64,000 nt of DNA. Source: Microscilla marina ATCC 23134 (lineage in GTDB: Bacteria; Bacteroidota; Bacteroidia; Cytophagales; Microscillaceae). Of this stretch, positions 31,629-41,051 are shown in pieces. Within the stretch, counting starts at the first letter, position 1. Each line of letters starts with the position of its first letter. The position numbers and the translations under genes were made by a program. The notes under the pieces are model-generated. The model worked only from the letters and a program-made list of their open reading frames with translations, ran no database searches and had not been told where the DNA came from. The stretch spans positions 1 to 64,000 of the forward strand of contig NZ_AAWS01000027.1 of assembly GCF_000169175.1 (NCBI RefSeq), written 5' to 3'.

Positions 31629-32168
31629 TTATTTTTTATCAATCAAGCGAGAAAGCGCGGCAGATATAGAGCGTAAGCTGCCCGATTTCTCACTCAAAAT
31701 ATCATTGGCTTCGTTTACTCCAGCTACCCCTTTGTTCATTATGCCATTTACTTCTACCACAATATTGTTGGCATCTTCCATTACCTTGGCAGCCATTTCT
31801 TTTTGCTTGCCACTAAAACGCATTGCTTGCACTTTTTTTTGTTTTTCTTTTACAGCGGCAAGCTCTTTCTTAATGCTCGAAAGCTTCTCTATAAAAGGCG
31901 CTTCAAGTATTGTGTTGGCTTCGGCAAGCAAGCTGGCTTTTTCCTTGCCGTTGCTCATCTCGTTTGCTTGATTGATTTTTTGTTGGGCTTTTTTGAGTTC
32001 CAACATCAATATGTTCTTAAATGCGGGAAACTCTTTAGCCAATGCTTCCATCTTTTTTTTGTTTCCCTCAATGGATACTTTTTCGCTTTTAATTTCTCCG
32101 CTATTGCCACAGGCACTCATTGCCAACATGGTGACAATGATAAAATACACCCTTTTCATTACTTTCAT
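31629..32168 (-). CDS. Coiled-coil lipoprotein, unknown function
   Basis: This 179-residue protein has a lipoprotein signal (VYFIIVTMLAMSAC, Cys20) and then an almost wholly helical body rich in Lys, Glu and Ala (KKKMEALAKEFPAFKNILML, LKKAQQKINQANEMS, KKELAAVKEKQKKVQAM), ending in a Ser-rich helix. An alternative ATG at 32159 removes three residues and leaves the signal intact. It is probably anchored in the envelope. A -7 box lies upstream and a strong terminator downstream, so it is a single-gene unit. No family was recognised. Confidence 0.8.
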   Translation of the reverse strand: MKVMKRVYFIIVTMLAMSACGNSGEIKSEKVSIEGNKKKMEALAKEFPAFKNILMLELKKAQQKINQANEMSNGKEKASLLAEANTILEAPFIEKLSSIKKELAAVKEKQKKVQAMRFSGKQKEMAAKVMEDANNIVVEVNGIMNKGVAGVNEANDILSEKSGSLRSISAALSRLIDKK

Positions 32169-32231
32169 TTTGTTCTATTTTTTATCATTTAAACAGTTCT
32201 GCACGACACTTTAAGTGTGCTTATTCTTTTA

Positions 32232-32239
32232 CAAATTTA
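32232..32239 (-). promoter_or_regulatory. TAnnTTTG -7 box of the lipoprotein gene
   Basis: TAAATTTG on the minus strand fits the consensus and would give a leader of about 57 bases. No TTTG was found at the optimal -33 distance. Confidence 0.45.
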
Positions 32240-32359
32240 CCAAATTAAGTGTTAAACGCTGGAATTAGCAAACAGATTTGTTAATCAACCGTTACTTTGT
32301 TTGCTTTGCAAGCTTTTTAATCAAAACCCTTTACGCATCAAACTACATTATTTGCTACC

Positions 32360-33763
32360 ATGACACTGAAACTTAAAAATACGAGCCCTGAAAAACCAGC
32401 CATTGACCTGAGCAAAACCCCTGTCAGTCGGTTGTTTTTTTCGTATTACTTTCCTGCGGTTGTTTCTATGCTTTCGGTGACTGTTCACCAAATAGCTGAT
32501 GGGCTTATACTTGGACAAAAAGTGGGCAAAGACGGAGTGGCTGCCATTGGATTATACGCACCTGTACTTATTATTTTTATTGCTATAGTATTGATGCTCA
32601 TGATAGGGGGAGGCATTTTGTTTGCAAAAAATATTGGGTTGGGTCGCCCAGACAAAGCCTTGGAGGTTTTTCAGTTTGCCACTACTATTAGTCTTGTATT
32701 GGGAGGAATAGTAGCCTTAAGTGCCCCTTGGCTTGCTGAGCCGATGACCAGGTTGTTGGCAGGCAACGAATCAGGCAAAGTGTTTACTTATACGCTCGAC
32801 TATACTTTTTGGGCGTTGTTATGGTTACCCATATTTTTATTGAGGGTATTATGGGGTGGCTTTACCAACAACGATCAGGCACCGAAGGTAAGCCGCAATG
32901 CTACTTTACTGGCTTCGGTGTGCAATATTGGACTCGACTTGTTGTTTGTGATGGTATTTAACTGGGGAGTTGCCGGGGCGTCTATTGCTACCGGAATATC
33001 ACTATTGATAGCATTGCTTTATATTGGCTTTTACATAGCAAAAGGTAAAAAAAACCTACATTTTCAGGGGTTTCGCTTGCGTTTCAGGTTGGGCGAATGG
33101 CAACAGTTTTTTTTGTTGGGGCTTCCCTCTTTTGCTTCAGAAATTGCCTTTGCGGTAGGCTTTATTATTGTTAACCAAAGTTTGATTGGTTATGGCAAAC
33201 TTGCCGTAGCTGCTTTTGGGGTAATCAATTACCTCAGTTTTATATTTTTCAGGTTTCTGGTAGCAGTATTCATAGCCATGCAGCCCATTATCTCTTTTAA
33301 TGTGGGAGCTGGTAAGCCCGATCGGGTACTGGCTATTCTTAAGTTTTGCATGTTGTTTGCGTTGGGTTTAGGGTGTTTTATCACCTTGTTAGGTAGCTTT
33401 ACCAGTCAACCATTGTTACACTTATTTTCGGGCAATGCGTCGTCCGCCTTTTACGAACTTGCCAACCCCGCATTTAGCATTTATTTTTGGTTATTTGTTG
33501 GTTTGGGAGTTAACAATGTGTTGTCGTTGTATTTGCAAACTATAGGCAAAACCCTGTTGGCTATAGCAATGAATGTTACCCGAAGCATTGGTTTGGTACT
33601 TTTGTTTGTATGGTTCCTACCTAGTGTGATGGGTATTCATGGGATATGGGCTGCCAAGCCAGTGGCGGAGCTTGCCACTATATTGTTGATGGGAGCATTT
33701 ACATTGGTCTACCGAAAGCATTATTACAGCCACGATGCCATTGTACAACAAAACAAAAACTAA
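32360..33763 (+). CDS. MATE-family multidrug/cation efflux protein
   Basis: This 467-residue protein has 12 predicted membrane helices in two similar halves. Family features include KTPVSRLFFSYYFPAVVSML, VHQIADGLILGQKVGKDGVA, the second-half start LGLPSFASEIAFAVGFIIVN, and QPIISFNVGAGKPDRV (conserved QP...N.GAG). MATE proteins expel drugs or metabolites using H+ or Na+ gradients. The FADGLILG pattern places it near the DinF/VmrA-like branch. It stands alone and its last codon overlaps the stop of the convergent gene by 4 bases. Confidence 0.94.
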   Translation: MTLKLKNTSPEKPAIDLSKTPVSRLFFSYYFPAVVSMLSVTVHQIADGLILGQKVGKDGVAAIGLYAPVLIIFIAIVLMLMIGGGILFAKNIGLGRPDKALEVFQFATTISLVLGGIVALSAPWLAEPMTRLLAGNESGKVFTYTLDYTFWALLWLPIFLLRVLWGGFTNNDQAPKVSRNATLLASVCNIGLDLLFVMVFNWGVAGASIATGISLLIALLYIGFYIAKGKKNLHFQGFRLRFRLGEWQQFFLLGLPSFASEIAFAVGFIIVNQSLIGYGKLAVAAFGVINYLSFIFFRFLVAVFIAMQPIISFNVGAGKPDRVLAILKFCMLFALGLGCFITLLGSFTSQPLLHLFSGNASSAFYELANPAFSIYFWLFVGLGVNNVLSLYLQTIGKTLLAIAMNVTRSIGLVLLFVWFLPSVMGIHGIWAAKPVAELATILLMGAFTLVYRKHYYSHDAIVQQNKN

Positions 33764-34290
33764 GGGCTAAAAACTACAGTTACCTCAGTATAGTGCCTAC
33801 AGGGAGTACCATTTATGTTGGGAGCCAAGGTATATTGTCCTTTGACATGGTGCACTTGCTCAAAATCATAGTTTTTTTTGAGCCATTGTCCAGTCCAGGT
33901 TTGGCGTGCTGCCTCTGGTTCACTCAGTTCTTGCGCTAATCCTTTGTTGAACGTGTTCAAGTTGTCGGAGATACCACTGCCTGCTACCCAGGTAGATTTG
34001 AAACGCTCAAAGTTTTTTCCGGAATTTATTTCAGTATCAATCAACAAACGAAGTACATAGCTTCCCCTGACGTGTGGGTCAAGGTAGTGGCCGTGTTTGT
34101 CTTTCATGGTGAGTATTCCTGTAAAGGTACCATCATCCTTGATAGACCCCTTGCCCAGTTGTTTGAGAATGGGGCGACCAGTAGCCGCAGACAGGTGTCC
34201 ATTGTCAAATTTTACAAACAGTAAACCCTCCTCGTCTCTAAATACGTGGTATATAATTCCTTTAGATGTGGCTTTGTCGATAAGTTGCAT
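33760..34290 (-). CDS. Hypothetical cytoplasmic protein
   Basis: This 176-residue protein has no signal peptide, membrane helix or recognised family. The first 100 residues are beta-rich (GIIYHVFRDEEGLLFVKFDN, GRPILKQLGKGSIKDDGTF, HVRGSYVLRLLIDTEI). The second part holds LSEPEAARQTWTGQWLKK and a His-rich stretch (EQVHHVKGQY). It overlaps the MATE gene tail-to-tail by 4 bases. The open frame is long for a chance overlap, and no competing gene lies opposite. Confidence 0.72.
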   Translation of the reverse strand: MQLIDKATSKGIIYHVFRDEEGLLFVKFDNGHLSAATGRPILKQLGKGSIKDDGTFTGILTMKDKHGHYLDPHVRGSYVLRLLIDTEINSGKNFERFKSTWVAGSGISDNLNTFNKGLAQELSEPEAARQTWTGQWLKKNYDFEQVHHVKGQYTLAPNINGTPCRHYTEVTVVFSP

Positions 34291-34455
34291 GTAGTGTCAA
34301 AGTACATACTTTTTGCGAAAATACCAACCTCAGGAAAACCTTGTGAAATAGTTTTTTTTTGCTAATTTTATCAATATTCGTTTTTGTGCCAATGCTCATA
34401 ACAAAAACACCTGTCGACCTACATCAAAAATATACGATTCACTTATTATTAAATT

Positions 34456-37400
34456 ATGGGGCATATACCAGCGTCTGTTAATACTGAGTTGCTCAATTTT
34501 ATTGCGAATAGTACCCGTTTACCGGTAATTGTTACCCGTATTACCGGAGAAATTATGTGGGTAAATCAAGGAACGACGGCTTGGTTTGGGTACACTCAAC
34601 AAGAATTGGTGGGTACGTATATATATGCTTGGCAAGCTCAGGAGCAATCTGCTCTGAAGCAGGTTTTATCAGGTAAAACAAACATTGAACAAGCGTTTGT
34701 TTTTGTTGATAAGCAAGCCCAGGAACATCAGGTGAAATTTGAGGTTTCCCCTCAACAAGAGCAGGTAGTTTTTTTTGGGCACGAGGTAAACAAACCTTTG
34801 GCTGTTACCCACAACTCTTTGCGTTATCATCGCCAGCTCGAAGCCTTGATAAATAATTACCCTGGTGGAGCCATTACCATTGTAGACAAAAACCTGTGTT
34901 TGATATACCCACAAGGACAAACTTACCAACAGAACACGCTTGGCACCCAATTATTTAAAGGAAAACACCTCAAAGACTTTGCCCCAGAAATGGTGTATCA
35001 GGCACTGTTAGACAAAATGCATTTGCTGGAGAGTAAGCAGTCGTTTAGCCACAAGGTGAAAATCAAGGGCTTTACTTTTACCAACGTGTACCAGCCCGTG
35101 TTTGACGAAAATGGCCAACTTGATTCTATTATCATCATTACCAACAATGTTACAAGGTTACACCATTACCAACAACAGGTGACCGAACACCAAGGCAAAT
35201 ACCAGGCATTGTTTGAGCTGGCAAGTGATGCCATTATGTTGATAAACCCCGTAAGCCGGGAAATAATAGATGCCAACCAAGCTACTGTGCAACTGTTGGG
35301 TCATAGCAAAAAAGAGCTTCAAAAACTTAACAGAAATGATATTATTGCTGCTGAAGTACGAGATGAGACCTTACAAAACTGGACTAAACAGTTGGCTGAA
35401 AAAGAAGAAGCCAGGTTGGATACAGTGTGGGTAAACAAAGAAGGGAAGACTATATTGGTAGAAGTGTTGGGGAAAATTATTCATTTGCCTGGCGAAGAAG
35501 TATTGATGTTGATTGGGCGCGACAGAACTGAGTATATCAAGATTCAACAAGAGCTTCAGCAAAGTCATTTGATTTATCAAAGTTTATTTGAAAATGCCTT
35601 GGATGCTATCTTGCTGGTAAATGACGAAGGGCGCTACGTTGATGTAAACCCTGCTGCTTGTAAACTGCTAGGCTATAGCAAAGCAGAGTTGTTGAATTTG
35701 AGTGTATGGGACATTACTCCAGGTACCAACCAGACAGAAGGTAAGAAGATATGGCAAACTTTTATTAACCAGGCATACCTCACCGGAGAGTATGAGGTAA
35801 TTTGCAAAGACGGAACCAGGCGTATTACAGAGTTTCATGCGGTGCCCAATATTCAAGCGGGCTTACATTTGTCAAATCTTCAGGACATTACTGGTAGAAA
35901 GGCGATGGAAAAGGCGCTTGCCGACACTACCAGAGATTTGAAAGAAGCAGTACAGGCAGGCAACGTAGGGCTGTGGTATTGGGACTTGCACACCAACACT
36001 GTTGAATACTCGCCTGAATGGAAAAAGCAGTTGGGGTATGCAGAAGAAGATGTTTTCAATACATTTGAAGATTTTACAAGTAGGGTGCATCCCGATGATC
36101 AACCTCTTTTGAATGCAAAAATAGCGGAGGTAATGGCAGGTGAAGTACAAAAGATAGAATGGAGTTTCAGGCTTCGCCGTAAGGATGACTTTTATTGTTG
36201 GGTATCGTTACAAGGGGCTGCTTTTACAAACGCAGCGGGCAACCTGGTGCGTATCAAAGGCACCCAGCTTGACATTACGGAAAGTAAACAAATGCTTCAG
36301 GATTTAAAGGAAAGCGAAAATCGTCTGGAGCTTGCGTTGAGTAGTGCAGGGCTGGGCACTTGGGATTGGAACCTTCAAACTGGAGAAATTATTTTTAACG
36401 AACGTTGGGCTAAAATTTTAGGCTATACACCAGAAGAGATTGCTCCCAACATAAGTACTTGGGAAAAGATAAGGGTACACCCCGAAGATATGCCCAGAGT
36501 AGAACAAGCCCTGAGCGATCACCTGGAAGGTAAAACTACTATTTATAGAGAAGAGCAACGCCTAATGACTAAATCGGGTAAGTGGGTGTTGGATACAGGA
36601 AAGGTGTTTGTGAGGGCTAAACACGGAGCTCCGCTCAGGGCAGTAGGTACTTGCCTTGATATTGACGAGCGCAAACGCAATGAAGAAGAACTTAAATCGC
36701 TCAACCATAAGTTTCAACTGGCTTATGAAGCGGCCTCTATTGGTGTATGGGAACACAACTATAAAACTGAGCAGTCTATTTGGGACGACAAGATGTATGA
36801 AATTTTTGGGGTAAGCCGCCAGACGTTTAAAACCGAAAAACAAAGTTGGATTGAGCAATTAGTGCACCCTGACGACCGAAACAGGCTCAAAGAAGAAATA
36901 GCTACCTTTTTTCATTTGGGTATCACTATTCAAGAAAACGAGTTTAGGGTGATTACTCCCGGAGGCAAAACCAAGTATTTGAAAAGCAGTGCTTATATAG
37001 AGTATGACAACAGTGGAAACCCTCTTTTTGGTACAGGGTTGAGCATAGACCTTACTTATATAAAAGAAGCCGAAGCAAAAGCTAAACAAGCCAGTAAAGC
37101 CAAGTCAGAGTTTTTAGCCAATATGAGCCACGAAATAAGGACTCCGCTCAATGGAGTGATTGGTTTTGTGGACTTGTTGCTCGAAACCTCACTGAATGAG
37201 TCACAAAAAGAGTACCTCAAAACGGTGCACCAGTCAGCCCACACCCTGCTTGACATTATTACCGATATTTTGGACTTTTCTAAAATAGAGGCAGGCAAAA
37301 TGGAAATTTCTATTACCCAAACCGACCTGATGCACCTGATTAACCAAGTAGTATCAGTAGTAAAATATACTGTATACCAAAAAAAACTGGAGCTGTTGTT

Positions 37401-38616
37401 AGACCTGTCCGATGATTTGCCTCAATTTATATACGCAGATGATGTACGGTTTAAACAGATATTGACCAACCTGATGTCTAATGCAGTAAAATTTACAGAG
37501 GCAGGAGAGGTAGTACTTAAGGTAGAGCTACTTAAGCAACTGCCAGACAATGAAGCTATTTTTCGGTTTTCGGTTAAAGATACAGGGGTGGGCATTGCTC
37601 CCGAAAAACAAAGCAAAGTGTTAGAAGCTTTTTCTCAGGAAGATGCTTCAACTACGCGTAAATTTGGTGGCACTGGACTGGGACTTACTATTACCAACAA
37701 ACTACTGAAGCTCATGGAAAGCAGGCTAAAGCTGAAAAGTGTACCAGGCGAAGGTAGTATTTTTTATTTTGATGTGTGCTTTAAGTATGAGCCAGACAGT
37801 CAGGATAGCAAATGGACTGACCTTACCACAATAAAGAAAGTGATGGTGGTAGATGATAATGAAAAAAGCCGTCAGGTAATGCGTGAATTGATCCATCGAC
37901 AAGGCCTGGAGGTGTCGTTGGCCAAAAATGGCATAGAGCTTTTGCAAAAGCTTACCCAAGGGCAACGGTATGATGTTATTTTGATTGATTACCAAATGCC
38001 TTTTATGGATGGTTTGCAATGCATCAAAAAAATTAGAGAGGACTTAAGAATACTACGTGCGCAACAAGAAATTATACTGTTAAGCAGTGTGGGCAATAGT
38101 GAAGCTATTCAACAACAATGCGACGAGTATGGGGTAGGGCAAAGCCTGGTAAAACCTACCCACTGGCAGCAGTTATACAGTGCCTTGCATAAACTGGCGC
38201 ATACTCGACGTGTAGAAAATTATGCGAACCAAAAGGCTTACAAAGTGTTGATCGTAGAAGATAATGAGATTAATGCTATCCTCACACAAAGTATTTTGGA
38301 ACGTATTCTGCCCAATGCTACGATCAAAGAAGCCCTCAACGGAGCCGAAGCAGTAGCACAGTACCAAACTGAAGCGCCTGACCTTATTTTTATGGACATA
38401 CAAATGCCTGTGATGAATGGGCATGAGGCTTGCAAAGAAATAAGGCGATTGGAGCAGGATTTTTCTCATCCAACCAAAATTATTGCGCTTACCGCCAATA
38501 CTTCGGCGGGTGAAAAGGAAAGATGTTTAGCTTCGGGAATGGACGATTATTTGAGCAAGCCCATTGCCCAGACAATGATCGAAGATTTGCTTATAAAATG
38601 GCTCAACATTGATTAA
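34456..38616 (+). CDS. Seven-PAS hybrid histidine kinase with two receiver domains
   Basis: This 1386-residue protein has no membrane helix. Seven PAS domains run over about residues 1-880 (cores at NSTRLPVIVTRITGEIMW, FELASDAIMLINP, FENALDAILLVND, and three PAS_3-type units with VGLWYWDL, GLGTWDWNL and IGVWEHN). HisKA follows with FLANMSHEIRTPLNGVIGF (phospho-His near 892), then the ATPase domain (NLMSNAVKFTE, DTGVGI, FGGTGLGLTI). The first receiver has VVDDNE, IDYQMPFMDG and VKPTHW. The second has IVEDNEINA, MDIQMPVMNG and LSKPI. It is a cytoplasmic sensor and phosphorelay protein. The SpoIIE-type phosphatase gene lies 200 bases downstream on the same strand and may be its output partner. 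Confidence 0.96.
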   Translation: MGHIPASVNTELLNFIANSTRLPVIVTRITGEIMWVNQGTTAWFGYTQQELVGTYIYAWQAQEQSALKQVLSGKTNIEQAFVFVDKQAQEHQVKFEVSPQQEQVVFFGHEVNKPLAVTHNSLRYHRQLEALINNYPGGAITIVDKNLCLIYPQGQTYQQNTLGTQLFKGKHLKDFAPEMVYQALLDKMHLLESKQSFSHKVKIKGFTFTNVYQPVFDENGQLDSIIIITNNVTRLHHYQQQVTEHQGKYQALFELASDAIMLINPVSREIIDANQATVQLLGHSKKELQKLNRNDIIAAEVRDETLQNWTKQLAEKEEARLDTVWVNKEGKTILVEVLGKIIHLPGEEVLMLIGRDRTEYIKIQQELQQSHLIYQSLFENALDAILLVNDEGRYVDVNPAACKLLGYSKAELLNLSVWDITPGTNQTEGKKIWQTFINQAYLTGEYEVICKDGTRRITEFHAVPNIQAGLHLSNLQDITGRKAMEKALADTTRDLKEAVQAGNVGLWYWDLHTNTVEYSPEWKKQLGYAEEDVFNTFEDFTSRVHPDDQPLLNAKIAEVMAGEVQKIEWSFRLRRKDDFYCWVSLQGAAFTNAAGNLVRIKGTQLDITESKQMLQDLKESENRLELALSSAGLGTWDWNLQTGEIIFNERWAKILGYTPEEIAPNISTWEKIRVHPEDMPRVEQALSDHLEGKTTIYREEQRLMTKSGKWVLDTGKVFVRAKHGAPLRAVGTCLDIDERKRNEEELKSLNHKFQLAYEAASIGVWEHNYKTEQSIWDDKMYEIFGVSRQTFKTEKQSWIEQLVHPDDRNRLKEEIATFFHLGITIQENEFRVITPGGKTKYLKSSAYIEYDNSGNPLFGTGLSIDLTYIKEAEAKAKQASKAKSEFLANMSHEIRTPLNGVIGFVDLLLETSLNESQKEYLKTVHQSAHTLLDIITDILDFSKIEAGKMEISITQTDLMHLINQVVSVVKYTVYQKKLELLLDLSDDLPQFIYADDVRFKQILTNLMSNAVKFTEAGEVVLKVELLKQLPDNEAIFRFSVKDTGVGIAPEKQSKVLEAFSQEDASTTRKFGGTGLGLTITNKLLKLMESRLKLKSVPGEGSIFYFDVCFKYEPDSQDSKWTDLTTIKKVMVVDDNEKSRQVMRELIHRQGLEVSLAKNGIELLQKLTQGQRYDVILIDYQMPFMDGLQCIKKIREDLRILRAQQEIILLSSVGNSEAIQQQCDEYGVGQSLVKPTHWQQLYSALHKLAHTRRVENYANQKAYKVLIVEDNEINAILTQSILERILPNATIKEALNGAEAVAQYQTEAPDLIFMDIQMPVMNGHEACKEIRRLEQDFSHPTKIIALTANTSAGEKERCLASGMDDYLSKPIAQTMIEDLLIKWLNID

Positions 38617-38815
38617 ATACATTATTGAAGTTTATATAAGCGTTTACATATTGAGTGTTTAAAGTGAGCATTTAGGTGTTGAGCTTGTGTGCTACATTGG
38701 TGTTTTTGAAACATTATAATTTGGTCCTAGCTGTTACCTTTACCTTTCTTACCCGTTTAAAGCAAATAAGAGTTTGTTCAAGTGAGGCTTACCCATCATT
38801 ATTATACAACTTACG

Positions 38816-40993
38816 ATGTTGTTTCTGAAAAATAAATCAAAGGACTATTGTTTTAGCTCAACCCTGGTGTTATTGTTATGGCTGGGGCTATACACCACTT
38901 ATGGGCAATCTACCATTGTAATTACCCAAACCCAACAAATGCAGTTGATTGGCAAGCAGGTATTGTATTATGAAGATACCACCGCACAGCTCAGCTTAGA
39001 AGACATCGGGCAACCCAAGGTACAACGACAGTTTAAACCTCTCAACAAAGATATTTTTAATCAACAGCCCAGCCAGTCGGTGCTTTGGTTTAAGTTTATA
39101 TTGCAAAACAAAACCGGACAAGATCTTTGGTTGGAAACGGGTGACTCATTTGCTTATTATATCGACTTTTATCGCCCCAACGCTAAGGGTAAGTATGCCT
39201 CGCCCATCAAGTTAGGGGTGTTGCGCCCAAAAGAAAATAAGTTAGTAGCCTCTAATTTTTATTATGTGCCCTTGTCTAAGTCTGACTCAGTGCAAACCTA
39301 CTATTTGCGCAAAGCAGGTGATTTTACCCATTACCACGTATTTCAAGCAGGTACCCTTCAGGCATTGCACAAACACATAAAAGTGTATGACTATATCCTG
39401 GCAGGCTTTTTAGGCGTTATTTTGTCCCTTGCGTTGTACAACCTGATGCTTTTTTACTCTACTAAAGACAAGATATACCTCATCTATGTAGTTTATTTGC
39501 TTTACTCTTTTGTCAATGTTCCCTTCAACAATGGCTATGCGTTGTTTTATGGGAGCTTTTGGTGGCAATATTTTTATGTGTGGAGCAACCCTATATTTAT
39601 TGTTATCAGTTTGTTTGTTATACACTACCTTCAGTTGTCAATCATCGCCCCCCGTTTGTCTCGCTGGATACAAGCAATTACAATACTCCTTTCGGGCATA
39701 TTTCCATTACTCAATTTATTCCGCTATCCACACTTTGTGCATACGGTGATGCCTTATCAATTAATACTTATGGTATATATGTGCAGTTTGTTGGGAGCAG
39801 GTGTATATATGTGGTACCAGGGGTTCAAAAATGCCCGTTTTTATGTAATGGGTTGGTTCTTTGCCATCTCTAGTGTATTTATCCATATCTTGGCGCTTGA
39901 GGGCGTTTTGCCTTCTCATCAACTGTTTCACCATAGCATTTACATTGGTGTAAGCCTGGAGGCGCTCTTGTTTGCCCTGGCACTGGGCGACCGATGGAAT
40001 TTGCTCAAAAAAGAGAAAGAAGTAGTGCAGGCTGAAAACCTGCGTTTGGTCGAACAACAAAACGACTTGCTTGCCCAAAAGGTAGAAGAAAAAACCAAAG
40101 AGTTACAGTTGGCGTACGAAGAGGTACAAACAAATAATGATGCCCTAAAAATGACTCAAGAGGTAGTGGCAAATCGAAACGAATTGCTTGCTGCGCAAAA
40201 TGATGAATTGTCTCTGTATCGTACCCGTATAGGGCAAAGCTTCAGAGCAGCACAAATGATTCAGGTAGCTTTGTTACCACCCAGCGAAAGTATGGCAGTG
40301 GCTTTTGCCGATTACTTTGTGTTTAATAGACCTAAAGATGTAGTGTCGGGTGATTTTTACTGGCTGTATACCTATCAGCAAACCAAAGTGTTGGTAGTGG
40401 CCGATTGTACCGGGCACGGAGTACCAGGGGCTTTTATGACTTTTATAGGCAATAATTTACTGGATAAAATCATTAAAATTAATGGCGTTACCCAACCCAC
40501 CAAGGTGCTCGATGCGCTTAATCGTGAGGTACAAATGGTTTTTCAGCAACAAGAAGCCTCTAAGGGCTACGAAGGAGGCATGGATGCCGCAGTGGTGACG
40601 TTTACTTCATTGCCCAAACAAGCTACTGAGGTCATATTTGCCGGAGCCAAAAGCAACTTATGGTACATTAGTCCGCCACAACATACCTTACACGAAATTA
40701 CAGGCACTCGAAGGTCGGTAGGGGGCTTTCAGCCTAAAGGCAAAAAACCTTACCAAACACATCGTATTGAATTGCCTCCACATAGCTTGCTTTATCTGGG
40801 GTCTGATGGTTTGCTTGACCAAAACAATGAGCAACGCCGTAAATTTAGCAGTGCACAGCTCAAAAAGGTGTTATTGCAAAACTCCCACTTGGCGCTTCCA
40901 GTACAAAAGCAGCATCTTGCCCAAGCATTGCAACAACACATGCAAGACACCGAACAGCGCGATGATATTTTGTGGGTTGGGTTAAAGTTATAG
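38816..40993 (+). CDS. 7TMR-DISM receptor with SpoIIE/PP2C phosphatase output
   Basis: This 725-residue protein has a signal peptide ending TTYGQ, an extracellular 7TMR-DISMED2 beta domain (about 40-180, with SVLWFKFILQNKTGQDLWLE), seven membrane helices (about 190-390), a coiled coil (about 395-480: VEEKTKELQLAYEEVQTNND) and a SpoIIE phosphatase domain. In the phosphatase, FNRPKDVVSGDFYWL, VVADCTGHGVPGAFMT and SDGLLDQ carry the metal-binding Asp residues. Proteins of this type sense a small ligand outside and dephosphorylate a Ser/Thr-phosphorylated target, usually an anti-sigma antagonist. No such target is encoded next door. Confidence 0.95.
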   Translation: MLFLKNKSKDYCFSSTLVLLLWLGLYTTYGQSTIVITQTQQMQLIGKQVLYYEDTTAQLSLEDIGQPKVQRQFKPLNKDIFNQQPSQSVLWFKFILQNKTGQDLWLETGDSFAYYIDFYRPNAKGKYASPIKLGVLRPKENKLVASNFYYVPLSKSDSVQTYYLRKAGDFTHYHVFQAGTLQALHKHIKVYDYILAGFLGVILSLALYNLMLFYSTKDKIYLIYVVYLLYSFVNVPFNNGYALFYGSFWWQYFYVWSNPIFIVISLFVIHYLQLSIIAPRLSRWIQAITILLSGIFPLLNLFRYPHFVHTVMPYQLILMVYMCSLLGAGVYMWYQGFKNARFYVMGWFFAISSVFIHILALEGVLPSHQLFHHSIYIGVSLEALLFALALGDRWNLLKKEKEVVQAENLRLVEQQNDLLAQKVEEKTKELQLAYEEVQTNNDALKMTQEVVANRNELLAAQNDELSLYRTRIGQSFRAAQMIQVALLPPSESMAVAFADYFVFNRPKDVVSGDFYWLYTYQQTKVLVVADCTGHGVPGAFMTFIGNNLLDKIIKINGVTQPTKVLDALNREVQMVFQQQEASKGYEGGMDAAVVTFTSLPKQATEVIFAGAKSNLWYISPPQHTLHEITGTRRSVGGFQPKGKKPYQTHRIELPPHSLLYLGSDGLLDQNNEQRRKFSSAQLKKVLLQNSHLALPVQKQHLAQALQQHMQDTEQRDDILWVGLKL

Positions 40994-41051
40994 TGATTTT
41001 AGCCAGCAATTAGTAATTGCTGATGCTCACTTTGCAAACTATAAAAAATAC

